Origin: Terriglobia bacterium
Lineage (GTDB): Bacteria > Acidobacteriota > Terriglobia > Terriglobales > Acidobacteriaceae
DNA: 64,000 nucleotides
Assembly (NCBI GenBank): GCA_020073645.1
Contig: JAIQET010000015.1
Location: 1-64,000, forward strand
Direction of reading: 5' to 3'
The notes below the pieces were generated by a model, which ran no database searches, was not told where the DNA came from, and was given only the letters and a program-made list of their open reading frames with translations. The position numbers were made by a program, and so were the translations under genes. Below, one piece after another: positions 25,903 through 35,363 of the stretch. Each line of letters starts with the position of its first letter. Positions within the stretch are counted from its first letter, which is position 1.

Positions 25903-26055
25903 AGCAGCATGGCAGACGGTGCAAGGCAGGAGGTTTCCTGTGGCATACTTGCTTTCAAGTTCGTTGTCTTGCCGCGGCGGCTGAAGAACATCTTTGACCG
26001 ATGGTGATTTGCATCATGTGCAGTTCATGGCTCACCAGCCGGTCCATACCGGTGA

Positions 26056-27876
26056 ATGGTTAGGGGTCGCGTGAAAGTTCTGCTGCTTGATCGGGAAGAT
26101 TCTCCGTGCTCCGGGAAGTGGGCAAACCACAGATGGGATCTCATCGTTGATCTCGGGTGGGCGGGACCAAGTTGTTACCGCCAATGGGAACACCAACTCG
26201 GAACGCGTTGCTTGAGCCTGTATGATTTTCAAGAGACACTGGAGATATTCCGGCGCGTCAATGAATTGATCGATGTCGGTCGCAATCAACTCGTTGATTC
26301 CCAGGGCTTGGATTGGTGGGAAATGGACGCGGCCGTCAATTACCAGCAGTTGCAGTCCGCGTGTTTATTCGCACGCCTCGGTGAGCACCTGCAAGGGAAA
26401 TGCACCGAATTAGCAGCCAGTCGCACAAGTTTAGAGACGAAACTGCTGGGACAAGCCTTAGGCTGTACCGTTAATTCTTTCCAGACTCGGGTTGGGCCTC
26501 ACCGAAAATTGTCCGCCCTGGCAGGACGTCTCAGGAGGCTGACCCCTGCCCAGATATTCGAGATCGCTCTGGACAAATGGGATGGCTCTTATCAGTACCG
26601 CCGAAGGTGGAGCCGGCAGGGCCGCATCGGGGCCAGCGAGCCCCTGGTCTTATTGCCTTCTCCGTATGTGAACGTGTCGCGTACTGCTCTGGCCTATGCC
26701 AGTCTGCTGCCGCACCGGAAATTCCTCCTGGCTGCTACCCGGAACAACGGGAAATGGAAGCACCTGCCTCAGAATGTGCTCCAGGCTTCTTTAGCCGCGT
26801 ATGCAGTCCCGGCGAAGCGATCCCGTGCCGAGGCCAAGTCGTTGATCGAAGCATGGCATCGCTTATGTGAATGCTCCTTGACCAAAGTGAAGGAGCTGAA
26901 CTGGGCTTTGCAAACCGGGTTCCTGGATCACTTCCCGTCCATGCTGTTCTCAGGCTTGTGCGTCCGCGATGCCTGGCGGTGCCTTTTCGAGCAAGAGCCC
27001 ATTGAAGGTGTCCTCTGTGGAGACGACCTGAACGTCTACACTCGTATTCCGCTTGCCCTTGCCAAACAAATGGGGCTTCGAGCCATCTACTGCGCGCATG
27101 GAGCGCTCGATGCCAGCTTGGCTTTCAAGAAAGGTGATGCCGATGTTTATCTCTGCAAAGGTGAGATGGAGAAAGATTACATGGTCCGCCTCTGCGGAGT
27201 TCCTGAACGTCAGGCCGTGATTGGCGCTCCAAGAACAGAAATCAGGCGTGAACACGACAGTCCAAGACCACGCCGAACCGACTCGATCGTCTTCTTCTCT
27301 CAACCGTATGAGTCATACAACGGTCGCGCTGAGGAAGCCTACCGCGAAATCCTGCCCAGGCTATGTGAGCTCGCGCGTCGGCACGGACGCAAGGTGGTCA
27401 TCAAACTCCATCCTTTCGAGAGCCGGCGCGATCGAAGCCGGCTGATGCAGGTTGTGTTGCAGGAATCGCAGAGATCGCTGGCAGAGGTCTCCCGTTGCCG
27501 CTTCGCCTCCGAACTCTTCGATCAGATCTGGTTTGGCATTAGCGTGAGTTCCAGTGTGGCGCTGGAGTGTACTCTGCAGAGAATTCCTTTTTTCAACTGT
27601 AATTGGCTGGAGCCGAAGGATTGCGGGTATGCCCAGCATCTGGGCCGATTTGGAGTCGGCCAGGTCTTGAATGCGCCAGAGGAAATTGATCGCATTCCGG
27701 AACGGATCAGCGAGTTCGACTTCAAGGATGGGTCCTTGAAGCGGCTCTATGAGCAAATCGACGGAGTGGCGCTGGAGCGCATTCTGTCTGGACCTCTGTC
27801 GTGGAATGCGCCGGCCGTTGCAGCGGCATCACTTGCTGAGCGTGCTCCTCTGGATATGACCCGGAGGTCGAGGTGA
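26056..27876 (+). CDS. Large GT-B-like glycosyltransferase, candidate nonulosonate transferase
   Basis: 606 residues with no confident family match by eye. The C-terminal half has the pattern of capsule and CDP-glycerol-type transferases: AIYCAHGALDAS, VIGAPRTEIR, SIVFFSQPYESY, RKVVIKLHPFESRRDRS, and SSVALECTLQRIPFFNCNW. The KLHP motif with a Ser-Ser-x-Ala-x-Glu end is typical of GT-B enzymes using CMP- or UDP-sugars. Its location after the CMP-sugar operon makes a pseudaminyltransferase role reasonable, though inferred. The start may be ATG 26056 or GTG 26071, the latter behind AGGGG. Its TGA overlaps the next gene's GTG. Confidence 0.6.
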   Translation: MVRGRVKVLLLDREDSPCSGKWANHRWDLIVDLGWAGPSCYRQWEHQLGTRCLSLYDFQETLEIFRRVNELIDVGRNQLVDSQGLDWWEMDAAVNYQQLQSACLFARLGEHLQGKCTELAASRTSLETKLLGQALGCTVNSFQTRVGPHRKLSALAGRLRRLTPAQIFEIALDKWDGSYQYRRRWSRQGRIGASEPLVLLPSPYVNVSRTALAYASLLPHRKFLLAATRNNGKWKHLPQNVLQASLAAYAVPAKRSRAEAKSLIEAWHRLCECSLTKVKELNWALQTGFLDHFPSMLFSGLCVRDAWRCLFEQEPIEGVLCGDDLNVYTRIPLALAKQMGLRAIYCAHGALDASLAFKKGDADVYLCKGEMEKDYMVRLCGVPERQAVIGAPRTEIRREHDSPRPRRTDSIVFFSQPYESYNGRAEEAYREILPRLCELARRHGRKVVIKLHPFESRRDRSRLMQVVLQESQRSLAEVSRCRFASELFDQIWFGISVSSSVALECTLQRIPFFNCNWLEPKDCGYAQHLGRFGVGQVLNAPEEIDRIPERISEFDFKDGSLKRLYEQIDGVALERILSGPLSWNAPAVAAASLAERAPLDMTRRSR

Positions 27877-28598
27877 GTTCAGTGCGTAGCCTGCTTGACA
27901 ATCTGCACAGAAATTATCTGCAGACCCGATACCTGGCTTCCGTGGTCCGCAATCGCTGGTTTGTCGATAGCAAGCAAGTTTTCGAGCGAATTAGTGTTGC
28001 GGGTGCTTGGGACTACAGTTCCCAACTCGAACGAGAAAGGCATGCGCGCGTTTTAACTCGGGTTGCGGAACGGCGTGGTGACAACAGCTGGGGACGCGTG
28101 CTCGAACTGGGTTGTTATGACGGTGTATTCACCCAGGAGTTGGCCACGCGATGCAGCACACTCACCGCCTGCGACATCTCCCCCGATGCCTGTAGTCGGA
28201 CCGCAAGCCGCTGTGCCCATCTACCCAACGTGCAGGTTACACACCTGAACATTGAGAAGGATGAGATTGCCGGTGCCTATGACTTGGTGTTTGCCATGGA
28301 TGTCCTGAACTACATCTACGGCCGGGATCGACTGACGAAGGTGAGCGCAAAGATCGCGGCGGCGCTCCAGCCCAACGGTCTCTTGATTATCACCGACTGT
28401 CGCTTGGCCCCGGAATTGCGAGAGGCATGGTTTCGCCGCTGGGTGCCGACTGGGGTGGACAGCATCGTGAGTCTCTTTGCAGAGCAGTTGGGTTGGCGCT
28501 TGCTGCATCGTGAATCCCACCCCCCGTCCGGAGAAGATGCTGGCCCTCACTATATGGCGCACGTGACCGCGTTGTTTGAGAAGAACATCCCAATCTGA
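27873..28598 (+). CDS. SAM-dependent methyltransferase (NodS-like)
   Basis: 241 residues. Motif I is VLELGCYDGVFTQEL, followed by ACDISPDACSR and DLVFAMDVLNYI, as in NodS-like N-methyltransferases acting on de-N-acetylated sugars. Together with the two deacetylases upstream this is suggestive: a deacetylated amine could be methylated. The GTG start at 27873 overlaps the TGA of the GT-B gene and has GGAGG just upstream. Confidence 0.78.
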   Translation: MSSVRSLLDNLHRNYLQTRYLASVVRNRWFVDSKQVFERISVAGAWDYSSQLERERHARVLTRVAERRGDNSWGRVLELGCYDGVFTQELATRCSTLTACDISPDACSRTASRCAHLPNVQVTHLNIEKDEIAGAYDLVFAMDVLNYIYGRDRLTKVSAKIAAALQPNGLLIITDCRLAPELREAWFRRWVPTGVDSIVSLFAEQLGWRLLHRESHPPSGEDAGPHYMAHVTALFEKNIPI

Positions 28599-28725
28599 TG
28601 AGCCAGATGGTTCGAGAGCGATGCTAGGCTAAGAACCCAGACGGTGCTGCGGCCACTGATTGCGTGGTTTGCCCTCTTGTCAGCACTTGCAGCCGCCGAA
28701 ACCAGCCCTTAAGATCGATTCATTG

Positions 28726-30354
28726 ATGTCGGGTTCCTCAGTCTCAACCAAATTGATTCCGGACAACGTCGTCACGGAAATGCAATCCAGCGCGGCGAAC
28801 ACGCAGAAGTTTCGCTCCCAGATGGGAGATATCTCGCGCCAGTCCTCCATTTTCTTTGCGGGTACCGTGTTTACCGCAGCCACGGGCTACTTGTTCAAGG
28901 TGTACCTGGCGAGAGTGCTGGGCGCGGAAGCTCTCGGCCTCTACGCGCTGGGTATGACCATCGTTGGTCTGGTGGGTGTGTTTAACGCTCTCGGGCTGCC
29001 GCAATCGGCGGTGCGCTTTGTCGCAACTTATGCCGCCAGCGGCAGATCGCAGCAGTTGGGTGGATTCCTGGCGCGCGGCAGTACCATTCTGCTGGTGTTG
29101 AACCTTGGGCTGGCCGGGTTGCTGCTGCTGGTCGGACCCCGCATTGCGGTTCGCTTCTACCACACCCCGGCCTTGATCCCCTATTTCCCACTGTTTGCCG
29201 GCATCATGCTGCTCGGGGCATTGAATACTTTTCTAGGACAGGCGTTGGCCGGGTACAAGGACGTCATCCGCCGCACAGTAGTCACGAATTTCGTGGCTAG
29301 TCCCCTGAACATTGCTCTGACCATACTCCTGGTCGCGCTCGGAACCGGCTTGTGGGGTTACATGTTTGCCCAGATCGCCAGTGCTGCAGTTGTGCTCGGA
29401 CTGCTGGCAGTACTGGTCTGGAAACTGACGCCTCGAGAGGCGCGCGCAACCATGGCTGATTGGCCGCCGCTGGACCCGGAAGTGATCTCGTTTTCCACCG
29501 TGGTATTCGGCATGGGGTTCCTGGAGTTTCTGATGGCTCAGGCCGATAAGGTCCTGATTGGTTTTTTCCTCGATCCCCGGGCGGTGGGTGTGTATGCCGT
29601 GGCGGCTGCTTTGGTCGCTTTTGTACCCATCCTCCTGCAGTCCGTGAACCAGATCTTCTCCCCGACCATTGCTGATCTGCACGCCCGGGGAGAGAACGAG
29701 TTGCTGGGGCGAATGTTCCAGACTCTCACCAAGTGGATCCTGGGATTGACCATACCCCTGGCTGCGGTAGTCATGATCTTTGCCCGGCCGCTCATGGGCA
29801 TTTTTGGTAGCGACTTCGAATTTGGCTGGCCCATCCTGATGATTGGCGCGGCGGGGCAATTGGTGAACTGCGGCGTCGGTTCGGTGGGATACTTGCTGCT
29901 CATGTCGGGGAACCAGCGGCGTCTGATCCGGGTGCAAGTGATTGCCGCGAGTGTGATGGTCTTACTGAACCTGGCGTTGATTCCGCGTTGGGGAATCGTG
30001 GGCGCCGCCGTTGCCGCCGCGCTGACCAATGCGCTCAGCAATGCCTTGAACCTGAGAGAAGTGCGCAGCACGCTCCGCTTATCGCCCTACAACCGCAGCT
30101 ATGTTCGCCTGATGCTGCCGCTGCTGGCGACGCTTGCTGTCTGTTTCCTGTTGCGCGCCGGACTGGCAGGAGTCCGGCCGCCATGGGTGGCGATTGCCGC
30201 CAGCCTTCCCTTGGCGTACGCGGTCTTCATCGGCGTGGCGTGGGTCGCGGGCGTCGATGCCGATGACCGTTTGATCGCGAGAGCGGCTTGGGCGCGGGTC
30301 CAGGCCCTGCTGCCGCGGATGGCAGCGGCCGAAAAATCAGGTCCGAACCGTTGA
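28726..30354 (+). CDS. Wzx-type polysaccharide flippase (MOP superfamily)
   Basis: 542 residues, about twelve to fourteen hydrophobic helices, beginning FFAGTVFTAATGYLFKVYLARVLGAEALGLYAL, the classic Wzx/PST entry helix. It flips undecaprenyl-linked repeat units across the inner membrane for Wzy-type polymerisation. The frame is open to 28660, but ATG 28726 or 28780 is more likely; the latter removes a non-homologous polar leader and has GGAA just before. Together with the Wzy- and Wzc-like genes at 9.4-14.5 kb it completes a Wzx/Wzy-type assembly set. Confidence 0.88.
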   Translation: MSGSSVSTKLIPDNVVTEMQSSAANTQKFRSQMGDISRQSSIFFAGTVFTAATGYLFKVYLARVLGAEALGLYALGMTIVGLVGVFNALGLPQSAVRFVATYAASGRSQQLGGFLARGSTILLVLNLGLAGLLLLVGPRIAVRFYHTPALIPYFPLFAGIMLLGALNTFLGQALAGYKDVIRRTVVTNFVASPLNIALTILLVALGTGLWGYMFAQIASAAVVLGLLAVLVWKLTPREARATMADWPPLDPEVISFSTVVFGMGFLEFLMAQADKVLIGFFLDPRAVGVYAVAAALVAFVPILLQSVNQIFSPTIADLHARGENELLGRMFQTLTKWILGLTIPLAAVVMIFARPLMGIFGSDFEFGWPILMIGAAGQLVNCGVGSVGYLLLMSGNQRRLIRVQVIAASVMVLLNLALIPRWGIVGAAVAAALTNALSNALNLREVRSTLRLSPYNRSYVRLMLPLLATLAVCFLLRAGLAGVRPPWVAIAASLPLAYAVFIGVAWVAGVDADDRLIARAAWARVQALLPRMAAAEKSGPNR

Positions 30355-30399
30355 ACCAGCCGTCGCCACGGTAACGACGGATGCTCGAAGAAAGAATTT

Positions 30400-31182
30400 A
30401 TGGACCCCCACGCCTTCGTGGCAGAAGTTTATCGCCGCATGAGCCTGCGGCATGGTGCGGTGCAAACGCAGCCGCCCTGGGGTGAGGTGCAGAACGACCC
30501 GCGCGTGGTGCAGGCTGCCCATGAGTTGTCCTCGCTTTTGCCTTCCCACAAGCATGCCGCGATTCTGGACCTGGGCTTCGGCCGAGGCTGGTTCCTGGCG
30601 GCCTGCCTGAGGCTGGGATACACCAACCTTTCTGGCGCCGATTTCGGCATTGCCAACAAGGCCTTCGTCAAGGCGTGGGCGCCCGACGCCATCACCTTGC
30701 ACCAGATCGAGGACGACATCGGGAGTTTCTTGGCGTCCCGGCCCGAGCGCTACGACTTTGTTCACTTGTCTCATGTCATCGAACACATACCCAAATACTC
30801 GCTGCTCTGGGTAGTGGACGCTCTCTACCGCTCCCTGAAACCCGGCGGTGTGCTGATGCTCCGCACCCCGAATATGGAATCCCCTTGCGCCAACTCCGCT
30901 CTTTACGTGACTCTGGCGCATGAGTACGGGTTCTGCGGTTCAAATCTGAAATCTCTGCTGGATATCTGTGGGTTTGACGACATCCGGTTTCATCAAGTGC
31001 CGACATTTCGTCCGACACTCAAGCAACGCGTCGGCATCATTCTGCGCTGGCCGTTTCTGAAGGAGAACCAGATCAAGCATCGCTTGTTCGGTGTCAATGT
31101 CGGAGGACAGTTCGGCGACGAACTGGTCGTCACCGCCAGGCGAGGCGACGTGCCGCCGTTGTTCGACCCCAAGTACCGTTAG
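30400..31182 (+). CDS. Class I SAM methyltransferase
   Basis: 260 residues. Motif I ILDLGFGRGWFLAACLRLG, then SGADFG, then VHLSHVIEHIPKYSLLWVVDALYRSLKPGG, a Methyltransf_11/23 pattern. TPNMESPCANSAL and FCGSNLKSLLDICGFDDI follow, as often in surface-glycan methyltransferases. The last gene of the plus-strand polysaccharide region, 45 bp after the flippase. The acceptor is unknown. Confidence 0.8.
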   Translation: MDPHAFVAEVYRRMSLRHGAVQTQPPWGEVQNDPRVVQAAHELSSLLPSHKHAAILDLGFGRGWFLAACLRLGYTNLSGADFGIANKAFVKAWAPDAITLHQIEDDIGSFLASRPERYDFVHLSHVIEHIPKYSLLWVVDALYRSLKPGGVLMLRTPNMESPCANSALYVTLAHEYGFCGSNLKSLLDICGFDDIRFHQVPTFRPTLKQRVGIILRWPFLKENQIKHRLFGVNVGGQFGDELVVTARRGDVPPLFDPKYR

Positions 31183-31258
31183 CGCGTTTCGGCTGGAACT
31201 GGTCCCACGCAGGGGTTTTGTGGAAGGGCGCGGCCAAGCCGCCCCGCAAAGAGCCAGT

Positions 31259-31870
31259 TCATTGCTTGAGTAGTTCGTCGGAAAGCAGATGCGCTTTGAA
31301 GGCGAGATTGCGGGCGCGCGGCAAATCCCCAGAGGTGATGGCCGCCTTGGCCTGATCCATATAGGTGCGAATCTGCTTCACCATATCTTCCTGGCTGGGG
31401 TTCAGTTGACGAACTGAAATCGTCTTCAGATTGGCCTCGGTGTTTGCCAGTAACTGGGTAGTGTTCTGGCGCTGGTGAGACGCCTGCTCCTGACTCATTC
31501 CGGGAGAAAGCTGAACCTCAGGATCGGGTGTGCTGCCATTCCGCACGACAACCTTGGCAGGACCGGCGCCCGGCTGGGCCACGGGCGTGACTTTCTTACC
31601 GTGCTTTCTGGATTTCTTGGCAGGCGTAGGTTTTGATTCTGGCTTGCCGGCAGTTGAGGCCGGGTGCGGAGTTTCTGGCGGCTGCGTCGAATTCGCCGCT
31701 GGCGCTGGTTGCGGAGTGGCCGTCTGATCAGGTTTGGTTTCCGGCGACGGTGGCTGCTGCGTATCCGGCTGCGGCGCATCCTGCTGGATCGCGACTGCAC
31801 AGGGGTGAGTGTTTGCTGGCTGCGGAACAGTAGCCACGGCAAACACTGCGAGGATTACGGCCAGAGTCAT
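31259..31870 (-). CDS. Secreted Pro/Lys-rich hypothetical protein
   Basis: 203 residues. A signal peptide (MTLAVILAVFAVATVPQPA) leads to a long low-complexity stretch rich in Pro, Gln, Thr and Lys (about 30-115). The C-terminal ~85 residues look helical: NTTQLLANTEANLKTI, EDMVKQIRTYMDQAKAAITSGDLPRARNLAFKAHLLSDELLKQ. This recalls TPR-adjacent helical hairpins found in Acidobacterial envelope proteins. The frame is open upstream inside the kinase gene, but ATG 31870 gives the clear signal peptide. It is the last gene of a minus-strand unit after the sensor kinase, so it may be co-regulated with it. Confidence 0.6.
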   Translation of the reverse strand: MTLAVILAVFAVATVPQPANTHPCAVAIQQDAPQPDTQQPPSPETKPDQTATPQPAPAANSTQPPETPHPASTAGKPESKPTPAKKSRKHGKKVTPVAQPGAGPAKVVVRNGSTPDPEVQLSPGMSQEQASHQRQNTTQLLANTEANLKTISVRQLNPSQEDMVKQIRTYMDQAKAAITSGDLPRARNLAFKAHLLSDELLKQ

Positions 31871-31953
31871 GTGAGTTTCGATGCCCGCCTGGGGCCGCTC
31901 GATTCTCCAAGGGGAAATTGTATTCCTATGCGGCCATCCGCGCACGGCCACCC

Positions 31954-33849
31954 TCAGACGGGGGAGGATCCGAGCGCTGGGGCCACGCCTTCGCCATTCG
32001 TACCATTTGCCGATGCCCGGCTTTCCGCCAGCGGCAGCCGCAGGCGGAAGGTTGTACCCTGCCCGGCAACCGATTCGAAATCCACCGAGCCGTAGTGCCA
32101 CTGCAGAATCTGGTAGGTCTGGGCGAGGCCGATGCCGCTCCCACCCTTCTTGGTGGTGAAGTACAGCTCGAAAATCTTGTCCTGAACTTCTGGCGGGATG
32201 CCGCTACCCTGATCGCGAACTTCGGTGACGACGGTATCCTCCTCGCGGTTGGCCGAGATTGACAGCGTTCCTCCATTGGGCATGGCCTGTACCCCGTTTA
32301 GCACCACGTTGAGGATGGCCTGCTTTATGAAATCGGTGTCCACCTTGACCGCCAGCGGTTCGGCGGGCATTTGGGAGTTGATGGTCACGCCATGCTGCGC
32401 GGCATCTGGTCCGGCGAGAGTCGTGACATCTTCCAGCAGGCGTCGCAGATCGACTTCCTCCAGGTGGAGGTCGCGCGGACGGGTGAAGTCCACCAATATC
32501 TGCACCACGCGATCGAGGCGGTGAATCTCATTGCCGATGATGTCCATGTGACGGCGGGTGTCCGGGTCTATCTGCTGCAGCTTGGTCTGCAGCAATTGCA
32601 GGTGTAGCACGATAGCGTTGATCGGGTTTTTCACCTCGTGGGCCACGCCACGGGTGAGTCGGCCGCTGGCGGACATGCGGCGGGAAGCTTCAATTTCGTC
32701 CTCAATGCGGCGGACCGACTCGGCGTCGCGCAGGGTGAGCAGAGCACCGATCTGGGTGCCGCCTTCCTGAATCAAGTCGAGGGACACTTGCACCCGCTTG
32801 CCATTAGGGGACTCGATCTCGCGTTGCCCCACGCCCTGGTGCAGCCGAAAGGCGTCCAGCACCAGCGCCCCGAGCGAGGAGTCGGGAGTAAAGATCTCCT
32901 TCACCGTGCGACCCAGCAGATCGCGCCGGGGGAGGCCAAGGAAGCGCTCCACCGAAGCGCTCACCAGCACGACCCGGGAATCGCGCGTGAACAGCATCAA
33001 GCCATCCTGCAGGTTGGCCATGATCTGGTCCACGTTGTCCTTCAGGGCGGAGAAGATTTCCTTGGCATCGCGCATCTGGCGCCCGAGGTGGGCAATCTTC
33101 AGGCTGACCAGACCGTACTCATCGTGGCTGCTTTCGTGCTCGGATACGATGGCATCGGCGTCCCCCGCGGTCACGCTGTCCAGGCTGCGGCTGATCTTCT
33201 CCAGCGGGCCGAGAGCGATCCTTGAGAGTCCAGCCGCCAGCACCAGGGAAAGCAAGATGGCCAGGCTGGAGAAGATGGAGGCGTGCTGGAGCCGCGAGGT
33301 TAGTTCATTCTTCAGAAAGACGGTGGAAACCCCCACCCGGACACTGCCGAAGGGGGTGCCGTTCAACTGCAACGGCATCCGCACGTCGTAAACCGTAGGC
33401 GCGTTATACACCAGGTGGAGTTGCTCACGAAATCTTGCAGCCACCACTCTCTGAAAATCCGGACGGCCGTACACCGGCTTGCCGATCAGGTTGGGATTGG
33501 TGTGCAGAATGGCCTTGCCGTCAGCGTCCACGATCGCTGCGTCGTAGATGATCGGCCAGTTGCCGACCACTGATTCCAGCATGGCGTTCAGATCGCGGTC
33601 GGTGCTGAGGTAGTAGGCAATCGCACGGTGCACGGCTTCCGGATTGCTGGTGTCCACGCGAGTGCTGGTCAGGTCCGGGGCTGCCTCGGCCGCCAGATAG
33701 GCGAGTTGCGAGGTCAATTGGGAGGCAATGTCCTGGGCACTTGTGACCCGCTGGCGCAGAATTTGCGAAACATAAATATAGGAAAATCCCGACACCAGGG
33801 CGGTCACCATGAAGGTGATGGCGAGCACGAGTTTGGTTCGTCGGCGCAT
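31954..33849 (-). CDS. Membrane sensor histidine kinase (NtrB-like) with HAMP and PAS
   Basis: 631 residues. TM1 about 8-28, an extracytoplasmic sensor of about 165 residues, TM2 about 191-212, HAMP to about 265, PAS about 270-375, then HisKA with phospho-acceptor H404 in GVAHEVKNPINA. The ATPase N-box is near 511-522, with DQGSGIP and GSGIGLA. It lies 113 bp downstream of an NtrC-type regulator gene in the same orientation and is its likely partner. The extracytoplasmic domain resembles double-Cache type sensors (DAAIVDADGKAILHTNP); the ligand is unknown. Confidence 0.9.
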   Translation of the reverse strand: MRRRTKLVLAITFMVTALVSGFSYIYVSQILRQRVTSAQDIASQLTSQLAYLAAEAAPDLTSTRVDTSNPEAVHRAIAYYLSTDRDLNAMLESVVGNWPIIYDAAIVDADGKAILHTNPNLIGKPVYGRPDFQRVVAARFREQLHLVYNAPTVYDVRMPLQLNGTPFGSVRVGVSTVFLKNELTSRLQHASIFSSLAILLSLVLAAGLSRIALGPLEKISRSLDSVTAGDADAIVSEHESSHDEYGLVSLKIAHLGRQMRDAKEIFSALKDNVDQIMANLQDGLMLFTRDSRVVLVSASVERFLGLPRRDLLGRTVKEIFTPDSSLGALVLDAFRLHQGVGQREIESPNGKRVQVSLDLIQEGGTQIGALLTLRDAESVRRIEDEIEASRRMSASGRLTRGVAHEVKNPINAIVLHLQLLQTKLQQIDPDTRRHMDIIGNEIHRLDRVVQILVDFTRPRDLHLEEVDLRRLLEDVTTLAGPDAAQHGVTINSQMPAEPLAVKVDTDFIKQAILNVVLNGVQAMPNGGTLSISANREEDTVVTEVRDQGSGIPPEVQDKIFELYFTTKKGGSGIGLAQTYQILQWHYGSVDFESVAGQGTTFRLRLPLAESRASANGTNGEGVAPALGSSPV

Positions 33850-33942
33850 ACCAGCGGCCCGGGTCTTTTGCGGAGAATATGGCGTCGCCGTGCTCGGCTG
33901 CAGTTCCTTAATACCGAGGGCGGGGGCAAGATGCCTCCGCGA

Positions 33943-33966
33943 CGGCCGGCGGGACGCGGGCGCTAC
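33943..33966. repeat. GTAGCGCC-type palindromic repeat, copy 1
   Basis: On the minus strand this reads GTAGCGCCCGCGTCCCGCCGG and differs by one base from the arm at 63107. The TAG inside the repeat is the stop codon of the response-regulator gene at 33963. A single arm only; no opposite arm is nearby. Confidence 0.7.
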
Positions 33967-35363
33967 TCTTCCTTGCCGGAAGCGGCCTCGGCGGCTGCAC
34001 TGCCGTACTCCTTGAGCTTATTATGCAGGGTTTTCAGGCTAATGCCGAGCATTTCGGCGGCGCGGGTCTTGTTGTTGCTCGTAGCCTCCAGGGTCTTAAG
34101 GATGAGCAACCTCTCCGCTTCCCCGACGGTGGTACCCACTCCCAGGCGGACCGCATCGGGATCTTCGGCCGAAGTGCGAACCGGAGCCTGGCCGAAACCC
34201 GGCGGCAGGTGCTTGGTCTCGACGATGGCGCTGTCGCAAACGATGACGGCGCGCTCCAGGGCGTTGCGCAGTTCGCGCACATTGCCAGGCCAGGAGTAGT
34301 TGTGAAACAGATTGAGGACGGCTTCGCTGACGGCTGCCACTTTCCGCCCGTGCTTGGCACTCATCTCGGCCAGCAACGATTGCACCAGCTCCGGAACATC
34401 CTCCTTATGCTCGCGAAGAGGGGGCATGTGGATGTTGAAAACATTCAGACGGTAATAAAGGTCGTTGCGCAACTCACCGCGCGCCACCGCCTCCTCCGGG
34501 ACCTTGTTCGTGGCCGCGAGAACGCGGACGTCCACCGTAGTCTCCATCTTGCTGCCTAGGCGGCGCAGTTTGCGGTCTTCCAAAACGCGGAGGAGTTTGG
34601 CCTGGGTGCCCACCGGCATTTCCCCAATCTCGTCCAGCAGCAGGGTCCCGCCCTCTGCCAGTTCAAAGCAGCCGGTACGGCGCTCCAGGGCTCCGGTGAA
34701 GGCGCCCTTTTCGTGACCGAAAATTTCGCTTTCGATCAGGGTTTCCGGAATGGCGGCGCAGTTGATGGGAACGAAGGGCTTGGGTCGGCGCGGGCTGAGT
34801 TCGTGGATGGTGCGGGCCACCAGTTCCTTGCCGGTGCCGCTGGCGCCAGTGATCAGCACCGAGGCGGTGCTGGGCGCGACCATTTCAATAAGCCGGAAGA
34901 GTTCCTGCATCTTTTTCGAAGAGCCCACGAGTGGGCCGAGAACACCTTTGTCGCGCAGCGCGCGGCGGGTCACCTCCAGCTCAACGCTCTTCCCCACCAG
35001 CCTGGAGGCGTTCTGCAAGATGGATTGCAGCCGGTCAAAGTCGGTGACTGGTTTGTTGATGAAGTCGTAAACACCGATCCGCCCGGCACGGAAGGCGGTC
35101 CCAGTAGTCCCCTGGGCTGTGACAATGATGACCGCAATCGGCTGAGACTTCTCCCCCAGACGTTCGGCCAACTCCATCCCGTCCATGCGGGGCATCTTCA
35201 GGTCGGTCACCACGATCGATGGAAGCCATTGTTCCACTTTCTCCAGGGCTTCTATCCCGTCGCACGCTGTCTCCGTTCGATAGCCCCACGATGAGATCAA
35301 TTCCGCAAGACCAGTGCGTTCGTTTTCTTCGTCCTCTACGATGAGTACTTTTTCCTGGCTCAT
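33963..35363 (-). CDS. NtrC-family sigma-54-dependent response regulator
   Basis: 466 residues. A receiver domain with phospho-site D54 (VVTDLKMPRMDG) is followed by an AAA+ domain with Walker A GASGTGKE, the sigma-54-contacting GAFTGA loop and the second-region R-fingers. A C-terminal Fis-type HTH closes it (TRAAEMLGISLKTLHNKLKEYG). It activates sigma-54 promoters when phosphorylated, presumably by the kinase encoded next. The ATG at 35363 begins MSQEKVLIVEDEE, a normal receiver start; a longer frame exists upstream but lacks homology. Its stop codon lies inside a dispersed palindromic repeat. Confidence 0.93.
   Translation of the reverse strand: MSQEKVLIVEDEENERTGLAELISSWGYRTETACDGIEALEKVEQWLPSIVVTDLKMPRMDGMELAERLGEKSQPIAVIIVTAQGTTGTAFRAGRIGVYDFINKPVTDFDRLQSILQNASRLVGKSVELEVTRRALRDKGVLGPLVGSSKKMQELFRLIEMVAPSTASVLITGASGTGKELVARTIHELSPRRPKPFVPINCAAIPETLIESEIFGHEKGAFTGALERRTGCFELAEGGTLLLDEIGEMPVGTQAKLLRVLEDRKLRRLGSKMETTVDVRVLAATNKVPEEAVARGELRNDLYYRLNVFNIHMPPLREHKEDVPELVQSLLAEMSAKHGRKVAAVSEAVLNLFHNYSWPGNVRELRNALERAVIVCDSAIVETKHLPPGFGQAPVRTSAEDPDAVRLGVGTTVGEAERLLILKTLEATSNNKTRAAEMLGISLKTLHNKLKEYGSAAAEAASGKEE

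Noticed and set aside
25940-25956. Sigma-54-like TGGCAT...TTGC
   Set aside because: The distance between the GG and GC elements is three bases too short.
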